A stretch of 64,000 bases of DNA from Rhodamnia argentea (Eukaryota > Streptophyta > Magnoliopsida > Myrtales > Myrtaceae): the NCBI RefSeq assembly GCF_020921035.1, contig NC_063151.1, forward strand, positions 28,340,934-28,404,933. Direction: 5' to 3'. The translations under genes and the position numbers were made by a program. Shown here one piece after another: positions 42,401 through 56,243 of the stretch. Every line of letters begins with the position of its first letter. The stretch's first letter is position 1. The notes under the pieces are model-generated. The model did not search any database. It was not told the DNA's origin and saw only the letters and a list, made by a program, of their open reading frames with translations.

Positions 42401-44838
42401 AAGGGAAATCAAAATCACAAATCATCAATCGAAAAAGCATTTTCATGAAATTTTGAAAAGGGTGTTAATTAAAAATTAACATAACCAAGTCGTTCGAAAA
42501 TAAAGTATTCTCCTACTTTATTTAGGTATCTAATCTACCTACCAAAAAGATTAGTGGCGGCTCCTAAATTAAAAATCAAACCTAAGTTGCGAATTGGTAG
42601 GGCTTGGGAGAGTCCGTATTAGGTTAGTTAATTCATCTAATTAACCTAATAATTCATTAACCTATAAATTAATTTTAGGTCGCGACACTCAATCACATGC
42701 AACTTACCTACCAGGAAGCAACACAAAGTATAAGGACAACTTGATAAGACAGTCGCACAAATTAAACTCATTAACAGAATATCATATAGCTATCAATCCA
42801 CAGAGTACAACACACAGTTCGGTCAACATAATTAAGGCTATTTAGTTAGGCACACTAGTCAATAGGTGCCAATGCTCTAGTCAATCGATGCTCTTTTGGG
42901 CAAGACAAGGCATCGTTCCATTTCTTTCGACCATGGCAACCTATAGTCCCTCCTGGTACCCCCAGGACGGACATGAATTGGTCTCCCGGTACCCCCGGGC
43001 CGACGATCATAATCCCCCTTATTACCCCCGGAACGGATATAATAAATATACTAGGTATCGTCCCATAGCACCCTCGGACCGACGATAATGATCCCCCTGG
43101 TACTCCCGAGACGGATACATTAGATATGTTAGATATCGTCCCCTAGTACCCTTGGGCCGACAATAACCATCATATGGCCACACAAGTATGCCAATCGATC
43201 AAGCCGGTTTATCAACTTTCCTTATAGGCGGATGCTCGCACCGTAGTGCACAAAGCCTCAACCCAAGGTCTGTTTCACGTCAATACATGCAATTGATGTT
43301 AAATATAGTCATACGAATGCACGAAATCATCCGCATTGAACTTTACATGTATCACGAGGCAATTTTACCCCCAAATCAAACATTCAATCATTTCAATCAT
43401 GAATATTTGATCGAAATATGCACATTTAAGCTCAATTCAAGAGACAATTTAATTTTAGCCGATTCAATTAGTCAATCGATCGTACGCTCGTCTCTAGTCT
43501 ATCGCTCGCTCACAATTAAACAATAACAATCATTCAATCAATTAATCTCATCCAATTAGCCATAGAATCCTAGCTAATTAGACTAACTTAACCAATTAGG
43601 GCCATTGAACTTAAATCAACTTTCTAATCTAAACCGGCTTTAATCGAGCTACTTAAATACAATAATCTAAATAAACTAATCCGAACGTAGTTAGCGACCT
43701 AACCAAGGATTAGAGGTCGATTCACGAGTCAAATGTGCGAGGCTAGTATGACGGCGATCCTTAAAAATCCTTCGGACACGAACTTGGGATGTGGCTTGGA
43801 CTCAAGGGCACACGCACTCGGTCACTTGGGTTCAATTCCTCGGACACTCGGGCACACTTCCTTAGCCACTCGACCCACGGTCTCGGCACACGGGCCCGGA
43901 CGCATGGGCACACGAGCTCGGCCACTCGGCCCAGGCCATCTCGGCCCAGGCTCGGCCAACTTGCCTGGCACACGGCCCAGGCACACTAGGCACGGCCCGG
44001 GACCAAAATAGGCCACGGCCCAGTATGTTGGCCCGCGAACAGGGTGCCGCGACGAGAAACAGAGCAGGCACGGGCGGGGCTGTTCTCAGCTCCTTGGGGT
44101 GGCCAACGGCTGGGGCGGCGATGGAAATGACTAGTGGGGTCTGAGGAGGTGTCGAGGGAGGTGGTTGGTGGCTCACGGTGGCCGGAGCAGCAATCGACAG
44201 CCAAGGATAGAAGCTGAAACAGAGGCAGAACCGGGCTGGAGCTTGGAACAGGGTATACCGAAGCAGAGCAGGGGCTGGGGCGACTGTTTCCGGTTCTTTG
44301 AGGTGGCAAACAGCTGAGGCGGCATCGGGGTTGGTGGCAGTGGTTCGTGGGACAGTTGAGGATGGCCGGAGGCCGGCTGAGCTGGCTGGAGGCGACCAGG
44401 ACAGCTGCAGCAACAGCAGAGCAGCAACGGCGCAGGGTAGGAGCAGAACAGGGGAGTTGTGGGCTGCAGAGGCGTCGGGCTGCTGTCCGGGCTCGTTCGC
44501 GGTGTCAACGTTGTGTGGTTGTGACTGGAGGTAGTGTACGGTGATGGTGGTGTCGTTGGCCAAAAGAAAAAATGAAGGTAAAAGGAAGAAGAAAGAAGAA
44601 AAATCAAGAGAAAAGGCAGAAGGAGGGAGATAAGTCGGCAGCCAAGGGAGAGAGAGGGGAGATGTCGCCGCCTTTGACCATGGGGGAATAGATAAGAATG
44701 GGTCTCACCTCACTTATTTCATTGTCTTGGCATTCATAAAGACCTAGGGGCAAAATCGTCATTTCCGAAATTAGCTGGGGCATTTTGGTAATTTTATGTC
44801 TAAGGGTAATTCGGATATTGAATTTCTAGGGCGTCACA
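39459..44838. mobile_element. Large LTR block, Gypsy-type, probably a solo LTR with a nested insertion
   Basis: Begins TGTCATGCCCCAATCCTCG and ends GGGCGTCACA, so the ends are TG...CA with short inverted repeats as in LTRs. Without the nested element it is about 2.6 kb. No gag, protease or polymerase sequence is seen, so it looks like a solo LTR of a large Gypsy element (Tekay/Del-like by appearance only). A GTACCCCCGGGCCGACGAT-like motif is repeated several times at about 42950-43160. No convincing target duplication (GCAGT left, ATAGT right). The block abuts the broken 5' end of M2. Proline- and arginine-rich open frames at 43.7-44.6 kb are composition effects. Fossil. Confidence 0.6.
39935..42687. 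mobile_element. Nested solo LTR with 5-bp target duplication
   Basis: Starts TGTTGACACCTAAATTTTG and ends AGGTCGCGACA; CTCAA lies directly outside both ends (39930-39934 and 42688-42692). At 2753 bp it is long for an LTR; its start resembles those of Tat/Ogre-type Gypsy elements. A TATAAATACA box near 40366 may mark the element's own promoter. No internal coding part is present, as expected after LTR-LTR recombination. It is younger than the surrounding LTR block, and its target duplication is still perfect. Confidence 0.72.
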
Positions 44839-45267
44839 ATAGTTCGTCAGAGAAGTCTCCGTGTCAGAAGAATATGTTGACAGGCTTAGACTTGAAATAC
44901 CTAAAAAAAAGAGTCCCTTGTGTCGCTCAAAAAGATGAACGAAGACGAAGAAAATTTCATCCCCGAAGATGCTTAGAACTTGCAAGTCTTTGGACGTCTC
45001 TCGCAAAGGGTAAGCAGCGTTCGTAGGACCTACTTTTTTGGAGGGCATCCATTGATTTGTCATCATCAAAAGAAAAGTCATCGGGTACCAACTGGACTTG
45101 GACTGGCAAGTCTTTGCACGCCTCCCTCCCACCAGTCATCTCTTTCCATGAAATTGTCCGTAGAAGAGAAGTCTTCTTTGCTTCTTTGGCAATTCCCGAA
45201 CCATTACCAGCCTGCCTGAACTGCATGCAATTCAATGGATTCACCATGCAACATGAATATGTCGACC

Positions 45268-48200
45268 ACGCGGCTGACCCTCCTGTCCTTGTTGATGTTC
45301 TCGTGCTATTGCATTCGATTCTCTTTTGTTCTTGGTGCTGCAACGAGCCCAATTTCAATGGGGCCAGAGCATCGCGAGCTCAGACACTCTAGTATCTTCT
45401 GGTGGGGTATTTGAGTTGGGTTTCTTTTCCCCAGGAAATTCTTCTCACACATACCTCGGTATATGGTACAAGAAGATTAAGGGAAGAACCATTGTCTGCG
45501 TGGGTAACTGAGATCAGGCTGTCACCACCTCCTCTCCTGCTCTTGCCATAGTCGGAGCCAATCTTGTGATCATGGATGGCAGAATAACCTACCAGGTTAG
45601 CGATAATTCCATCAGTGGGAGTGTCGGCGCAATGCTGTTGGATACGGGAAATCTTGTATTGTGGGACGAGAGCTCAGAAGCAGTTCTGTGGCAGAGTTTC
45701 GATGATCCTTCAGATACTTTTCTGCCTGGAGTGAAACTTGGATACAGCAGAAAGACTGGAAAGCTATGGGCGCTGGCATCGTGGAATTCTTCCACGGACC
45801 CTAGCCCCGGGGATTTCTCCTTGAGAATGGATTCCAGAAGCCCGGACGAGGTTTTTATCCTCAAAGGGAATATGATGTATTGGACTACTGGGCGTTGGGA
45901 TATCGATAGACAAGCATTCTCTCTTATCCCTGAAATGATGTTAAGCACCAGTTTCAATTTCAGCTTCATTAACAATCGGAATGAGAGTTATTTCACATAT
46001 TCGCCTACGAGTTTGGTTGGTAATGCAACTACAAGATTTGTTATGGACCTGTCTGGATAGAGGGTGCTCACCTGGCTAGAGACATCGAAGCAATGGAGCC
46101 ACTCTTGGAGTCAACCACGGCAAGCATGTGAGGTCTACAAGTCCTGTGGTTCATTCAGCATATGCAACGGCTATCCTTTTCCTTCTTGTGACTGCTTGGA
46201 TGAATTTAGGCCCTCAGATCCGAAGAAGTGGCGACAGAACGATACATCTGCAGGGTGTGTGAGGAGAATACAGTTGCAGTGTGAGCAGATGGGACATGGA
46301 AATGGCGATAAGGATGGATTCCTCAAGATGGACCATGTGAGACTTCCGGATGATCCCATTAGCTCGGACAGAACATCCGCTGATGCATGTGAATCAGCCT
46401 GCTCCGATAGTTGTTCTTGCACTGCATATGCTTACAGCAGCATTAGCGGGTGTTCGCTGTGGCATGGAGACCTCTTTAATCTACAAAAACTCACTGAAGA
46501 TGAATCTGGAAGTGAAACAATATCCATCAAACTTGCCGCTTATGAGCTCCAAAATAAGATGCTCCACAACTCCCAAGGTAGAAGCATTATTCTAAACCTG
46601 TTTATATATCATGTTACTCCTCCACAGAAGATTTCTACTTTCTTCAAATGCATTTTTTTCAGGGATTAACAAGCCCTCGCTTCTGTTGTTTCTCTTGTTG
46701 CGTTCTTCCTAACCACCTACATCTGCCAATGGAAAAAGAAACAGAAGGGTGAGTCCTCTGATCTTTTCTTCTCCTTTTCATTTGTTTGAGGTCTCTCAAG
46801 GTATAAAAAGCATAATGTGGCTTTGTGAACAGGTAAAATGGGACAGACTCAGGATATTTTACTGTTTGATGTGGACATGAGCATTGCTCCTAGTACAGAT
46901 GAAGCTTCTCAAAAAGGAACAGGAAATGAAGAGAAAAAGACGGATGCTTGGTTGCCTTTGTTTAGTTTTTCGAGTGTAACTACTGCGACAGAAAACTTCT
47001 CAGATTCGAAAAAGCTAGGAGAAGGAGGTTTTGGGGCAGTTTACGAGGTAGAACCTTTAATTGTCTTGCAAATTTCATTTCCAAACTGCAAACTCGAATT
47101 TCTAAAGGCTATGCGAGTGAATTCTCTTCAGGGTAAATTGCTGAATGGAAAACGTGTAGCAGTGAAGAGGCTCTCTAAGAAGTCTGCTCAAGGGATGTTA
47201 GAGTTGAGAAATGAAACGATGCTTATAGCCAAGCTACAACACAAGTACCTTGTTAGACACCTGGGCTGCTGCTTAGAGCGAGATGAAAAGATTCTGATCT
47301 ACAAATACATGCCCAACAGAAGCTTAGATTCCTTTCTCTTCGGTAGGCTGTTATGCTCCGCTCAGGAATATTCGCCATGACTTAATTTAACTGGTATGTT
47401 AATTCGTTCAAAATTGCATCTTAGTAATATCGAATTGGAACAGATCAAGCAAAAGGACATCTCCTAAACTGGGAAACACATGCGCACATTGTTGGAGGAA
47501 TCGCTCAGGGACTTATTATCTTCATGAGCACTCCAGATTGCGCATTGTCCACAGAGATCTCAAGGCTAGCAACATTCTGTTGGATAGTGATATGAAGCCC
47601 AAGATATCTGATTTCGGCCTAGCAAAGATGTTCGGGGGAAGTGAATCTGTGGAAAACACAAATCGAATTGTGGGAACATAGTAAGTGCAATATTTACCAA
47701 ACAAAGCATTTTTATCAGACCTTGTATTGACTATACATGTTCTGCAAAGAAAGATGCTTTGGGGTGCTCTATAGAGTCTCTGCTGGCAATCGAAGAACCT
47801 GACCCCATTGATTGACATGTATAGTGGTTATATGTCTCCGGAGTATGCCTTGGAGGGAGTCGTCTCCACAAAGTCGGATGTGTTCACCTTTGGAGTGCTG
47901 CTTCTGGAGATAATAAGCGGCAAAAAGAATACTGGCTTTTATCAGACCGATTCGATGAATCTTCTTGGATATGTAAGAAGGTTTGCACTCATAGTAAAAG
48001 GAAAAAAAAAAAAACCAGCTTTGTGCTTCTACTCTTTGTACGCTTTAGCTTCTCTAGTTTGGCTTTTCAATTGGGTCAGGTGCCTTTTGTGTTTCACCAC
48101 AAAGCAGCTCTTGCTAAGCATTTTCTTGACAACATTAACACATCCCCATCTCTTGCTTTTCAGGCTTGGCAACTGTGGCAAGATGACAGACATCTCTGCT

Positions 48201-48470
48201 TGGTGGATTCGGTGTTGGAACATCATGAATCGGATACTATGCTGATAAGACATATTAACGTGGCTCCTCTGTGTTCAAGAGATTGCAGCAGATAGGCCAA
48301 CTATGTCAGAAGTCTCAACGATGCTCACGAATGACCTTTTAATTCTACCTTTTCCAAAGCAGCCAGCTTTCTCATATATAAGGACTGAGAGAATCCCAGA
48401 ACCTCCTCTTTACAGACCTGATCTGGATTCAGTAAATGATGTTATGGTCTCTTTAATGGAAGCTCAATAG
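45268..48470 (+). pseudogene. G-type lectin receptor kinase pseudogene, copy P3
   Basis: All seven P1-type exons are present, but damage is spread along the gene. The start codon at the MKL position is ACG (45268-45270). There are shifts near 45361, a stop after VGN (about 45509) and another after DLSG (about 46058). The membrane-helix exon has lost about 13 bp near 46675. In the catalytic-loop exon one T is missing near 47517 (LIIF instead of LIYLH), and the last exon lacks two bases near 48272. The glycine loop ends VYE where P1 has VYK. Its intron 2 donor is GTGAGT, unlike the GC donor of P1 and P2. The upstream leader is conserved with P2 back to about 44960, up to the LTR block. Confidence 0.92.
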
Positions 48471-49090
48471 CTTTTCAGACATGAGATTCATCTTGTTTCA
48501 TGTGATTCTTTGCTGAAGTGCTACACTTGTGGTGTGTAAGTGCAAAAGAAAAAGGATTTGTGCTTTATTGTATGATTGAATTATGGTGGAATTTGTCTTC
48601 ATCAAGAAACAGGAAGTTTGATATGAGCTCAGTTAAATTACAGTTACAAAAATAATAGAGCTGGAGCTTTCTATTGTCTTGCGGCACTCTCAAGCTTTTT
48701 TGTGTTCTGGAATCTCAAAATTTTGGCCATTTAGCCCCTATGTGTTGTCGTAATGTCGCAACGGAGAGCTCAGTAGTATTGCCAGCAATGATCTAACCTC
48801 ACATACAAAGGCATTTTGTCTTGAGATGCCACAACTTGCAAGAACCTCAATTAATCAGCCTTGATGGACAGTACAAACTTATAGCAGGAATGCTAGTTTC
48901 TGTTCCAAAGGAAAGGGGGGAACACAAGGATTACAACTGTTCAAAGGGGCTTGCTATGTGCTTGTTCTCTCTCTAATGAAATGCTTAATTGCATAGAAAC
49001 TGCGAATCTCAACTATTTAATTGCAAGATTTGTGGAAGTATAACTGTGATTCAAACAACTCGGCATTTGGATGAATGGAGCATTTGAATT

Positions 49091-52606
<3,516 letters not shown>

Positions 52607-54049
52607 TGGAATTTCATATCATTACTAGAAGAATCCGAAAAAAAAGAACTCTTGACAAACCCCACGATCTTCCTTCTGAACTATGAATGCCCAAAGGTAG
52701 TTCCTTTTCCAATGCTTCTTCAATGTTTTTCTCCTTTTGCAAGTGGTGGGCACGTCTGGACTCCTGCCAATTTTATTGGTCGGAGCACTCAGCCATATTT
52801 AGTTTGAAGAAATCTGGCCAACCTGGCGAGTGTTCATTCTTCCACCAATTATGAGTTTGGTATTGATGCAAGTTCTCATTTTCAGTTGACTTTTGTTCCT
52901 TCTCGTGAGTTGACCCTGATGAAGGAACAATAGCAGAACATGACGAAGGTAGATATCTGATCTTTGAAGGCATCTTATCTTATTAATGTGAAAGGTCTTG
53001 AAGATTGTACTTCTTTTTAAAAAAAAATGCCAAATCCTGATTCATTGTGAATATAATTACTCTTGACTATGTCCTATCCCCACCAACCCAATGCCAACTC
53101 CACTTGTATCCATTAATAAGTAGTGGACAGTCAATTCTAGGAGTTCGCTCATGAAAGAAAACTGACTATTTAAATCAAAGATAGGCAGCTGATGGAGCAT
53201 TAACTTGAGTCATTGGTAGTTGGTATGTATGATTACTAGTTCTCATAGCTCCACTAGCAAATCTTTAAGAATAAATCTCTACTGTTCCATTGCGTACAGG
53301 TTTCGAAAATGGGTGGTTATAAGTCTAGCAGGATTGATTTTCCTAGACGGCAACCGGAAATTTACTGAACAACATTTTACGAAGGAGGATGAAATCAAAA
53401 AACCCATTTCACATCTGCTGATCAATCTGAATTGTCCGGATAACAAGATGTATATAGGCTCAGGAGAGAATAATGGACTGTGAATGAGATCTAATCATGT
53501 CCTAGCTTATACACCTAACCGTTCTAACCAAGAATATAAGTTCTGTGATACGGTGGGTCCAAACATACTTTAGATTAATACGTTTGACTAATCTTGTTTT
53601 CTTTTCTTTTTTTCTCTTCTATTGGTGACCGTTCTTGGGTAGCTCTCAGAGGTTTTGGTGGAAGCAAGTCGTTGTCATCCAACCTGGAAATTATTGCCAA
53701 TGGTTATGTGGGCAAAAAATCAAGAAGAAAAGGTTCCAACTTCCAAGCAAGTAGAGTATAAGTTTTTGATCGCGGAGCATTCTGCTACACATTAATCGTG
53801 GCGCATCTGTAACAATGAGAAGGTATCATGAAGAACAAATTCTGATCTTATATCGGTATGGTTTGCACATTAATAGGGACCATGCTGTCAAAAGCAGGAG
53901 AATGACACTAGAAATGCCAAAAGATACGTAGGGCACTCATTTTAGGGCCAAAAGTTTTTGCTGGCTCACTTAAATGCCAAATCGGAGAAATTCCGGCCAA
54001 ATTGATTACATGGCATTTATAATTAGAATTTTAATATGATGTTCCATAT
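52607..54049. other. Upstream region of M3, no gene
   Basis: Promoter side of M3 followed by AT-rich intergenic sequence. The small open frame at 53220-53483 has no recognisable domain. Nothing else is supported. Confidence 0.4.
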
Positions 54050-55370
54050 TTTTTTACCCCCTGTAACAAATATACTCCAAACTAATTTTTTAACCAAAAA
54101 AAAATCTCAAATTGGTGCACTTATGATAAATTTACCCTCTGTTAGTTTTCGTTAAATTTTACGGTCAAATTGTTGAGTTAGATAACATGCAACAATTGAC
54201 AAATGTACCAATTTGGGGGTTTTACCCTCCGTTGAGTATATTAGTTTGGGATTTTTTGTGGTATTAACTAGGGGTGGGCAAAAAAACTAGTATCCACCTG
54301 AACTAGACCAAACCGGATTCTAACCCAGCTGGTTTTGTGTGGTTCCCACTAAGTATCGCTTCGGTTTCCGCTTCTAGCTTACTAGAATTGGCGGGTACAG
54401 GTTCTCGGGAGGAACCAACCACCCGGACCTATTTATATATGCATATGTTTTTTTAAAAAAAAAAAATAATTGAAGCTATCTCTCTCAAATTCTCAATCTC
54501 ATGCCTTCCTTGCGTACCTCATCCACTCATTTGAGTGCCTTATGGGACTTCTGATCACGTGACTCCCCGGCTCAGTTTCATGAAAATACAATAAAAAGGT
54601 AGCTAAGAAGCAATAGGTGGTGATTGATGTTGAGAAGTCACATAAGATAAAGGGAGATAATGTTTCTGCTTGGGCTATGAAAGGGTTGATGAACGTCATT
54701 AGCGGGTTGGGGCTGTCGACTCTTGCCGAGAGCCTCGAACAAATTGATGACGAGGAGGCAAAGCAGCAAGATAGGGAGATCACTAATGAATGGGAGGCCA
54801 AAGCTGCTGCTTATCAGACATTCAGTAAAGTGGCGAAGCCCGGGAGCAAGTGAGACGACATAATGTCCGATACTTCTTGTGTTATAGAGAGATTTTTGTC
54901 TCTTTTTCCTATGGGAAATTGGGAATGGGGTCATCGGTTCACTCGCATACAATCTTTTTTAATTGATGTTGGTGCTTGATAGGACAGGTTCCAAGGATCC
55001 ACCAGGGAATCGGACCGGACCGGTGGTTCCGTTCTCGTGTGATTTCATGGAACAAGCGGGTGGTTCACGATTCCCATTTTGCGGAGCCGATCCCTAACGG
55101 GTGGTTCTCGGTTCTAGGTTGGGAACCACCCAACCTGGAAATGATCACCCCTAGCATATTAACACAATTTAACGAAAACTAACGGAGAATAAATTAGTTA
55201 GAGTTGTGGCGGTTTGGGATTTTTGGCGGTTAAAAAATTAATTTGGAGTAAATTTATCATAAATATACTAGCTTGGAGTTCGTGATAAAAAAATTTAATT
55301 TGAGCTAAATTTTTCACGTATACTAGTTTGGGATTTTTCATGAGATTAACACTTAATCAAAAAGGAAAGG
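54050..55370. mobile_element. Foldback element split by a hAT-like insertion
   Basis: Left arm (about 54050-54268) and right arm (about 55154-55370) are inverted relatives: AAATATACTCCAAACTAATTTTTTAACC against GGTTAAAAAATTAATTTGGAGTAAATTT, and GTTAGTTTTCGTTAAATT against AATTTAACGAAAACTAAC. The hAT-like element sits between the arms. Non-coding outside the insertion. Confidence 0.55.
54269..55153. mobile_element. Non-autonomous hAT-like element
   Basis: The ends TAGGGGTG and CACCCCTA are perfect 8-bp terminal inverted repeats of the hAT type. Subterminal parts are full of ACCGG, AACCACC and GGTGGTTC motifs on both sides, as in hAT elements. Flanks GTATTAAC (left) and GCATATTAAC (right) share TATTAAC, an imperfect target duplication. 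The middle (54617-54853) carries a 78-codon open frame, charged and without a recognised domain; it may be captured host sequence or chance. No transposase is seen. Confidence 0.65.
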
Positions 55371-55559
55371 TTGACTAGTTTAACAGCAACTAATTCCTCA
55401 ATGTGATTATAACTTTTTATTCGTGGTGTTAACCCTTATTAAAAAAGAAAAAAGTGGATTGGTTTACCAACAACTAATTCCCCAATGTGATTAATAAATT
55501 TTAACCTAGAAAAATTGGAACATTACGTGGGAGACCATATTTTTCATAATCGGGTAATA

Positions 55560-55693
55560 CAAGTCCAAGCCTGTTGATATATTCTTTTTGACCCACCTTC
55601 ACTTACAAATTTAACTCAATAAATTATGGACGATGTAAGATATATTAATTACTCCACACTAGGCCAATTATTCGATGTGAGATTTTTCTAACA
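55560..55693 (-). mobile_element. Possible LTR remnant
   Basis: On the minus strand TGTTAGAAAAATCTCACATCG...TGGCCTAGTG...ATATATC resembles the start of many small plant copia/TRIM LTRs. The other end and the primer-binding site are not clear. Weak call; fossil if real. Confidence 0.3.
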
Positions 55694-55739
55694 CAACTTA
55701 TAAGCAAACTTGAAAAATAAAAAATATCATCTCTACTTG

Positions 55740-56243
55740 TTCTCTCTCAAAGCGGAACCTCTGCCGCCCACTGTAATGCTCGACCTGCTGTCTCCGAGTT
55801 CGAGTCGCCCCTGCCAAGCTTCTCTCTCTCAACCCAAAAATCGCGACCTTCGTTAAGACTATCGATCTTAGACAGCAACCTCAGATGGTCGCTTGAGGCT
55901 ACGTAACAATGCGACCTCTGTGCAACCCCAGAGAGAGAGAGAGAGATGTGTGGTCTCATCAGCAACCGATGGCATTGCAAAGAGGGGGGCAGATAGATTA
56001 GAGAACAGAAGCAATGTGGTTTCATCATTAGCGTGTAAGCTATCTATGTAGACATAGATAACACGACCATTATGTGATTAATAACAATTTGAGGGAATGA
56101 AGAGTTCCGGGATGCCGTATACATTACTGGTGATGCCTTTCTCTCACATTCCAGCACTTGATTCTGCCAGTCTTGACAAGGTGTACATGTTGCTATAGCA
56201 CATATAATTTCTTCAGGTCAGAAGATCATGGCACAAGCATCAT
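55740..56243. other. Intergenic, 3' flank of M4
   Basis: An unrecognised open frame of 93 codons (55747-56028, minus strand) is Ser/Leu-rich with no domain and a GA repeat (about 55930-55945). I see no support for calling it a gene. Confidence 0.35.

Noticed and set aside
42950-43160. Regularly spaced GTACCCCCGGGCCGACGAT-like repeats considered as a CRISPR-like or regulatory array
   Set aside because: Spacing is irregular, units diverge, the host is a plant, and they lie inside an LTR.
43733-44607. Proline-, arginine- and glycine-rich open frames on both strands
   Set aside because: They lie within the outer LTR block and reflect repeated GGCCCGG/GGCACACG words; no domain is visible.
54617-54853. 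78-codon frame considered as a gene
   Set aside because: It lies inside a non-autonomous transposon, has no recognised domain and no supporting context; recorded only within the element.
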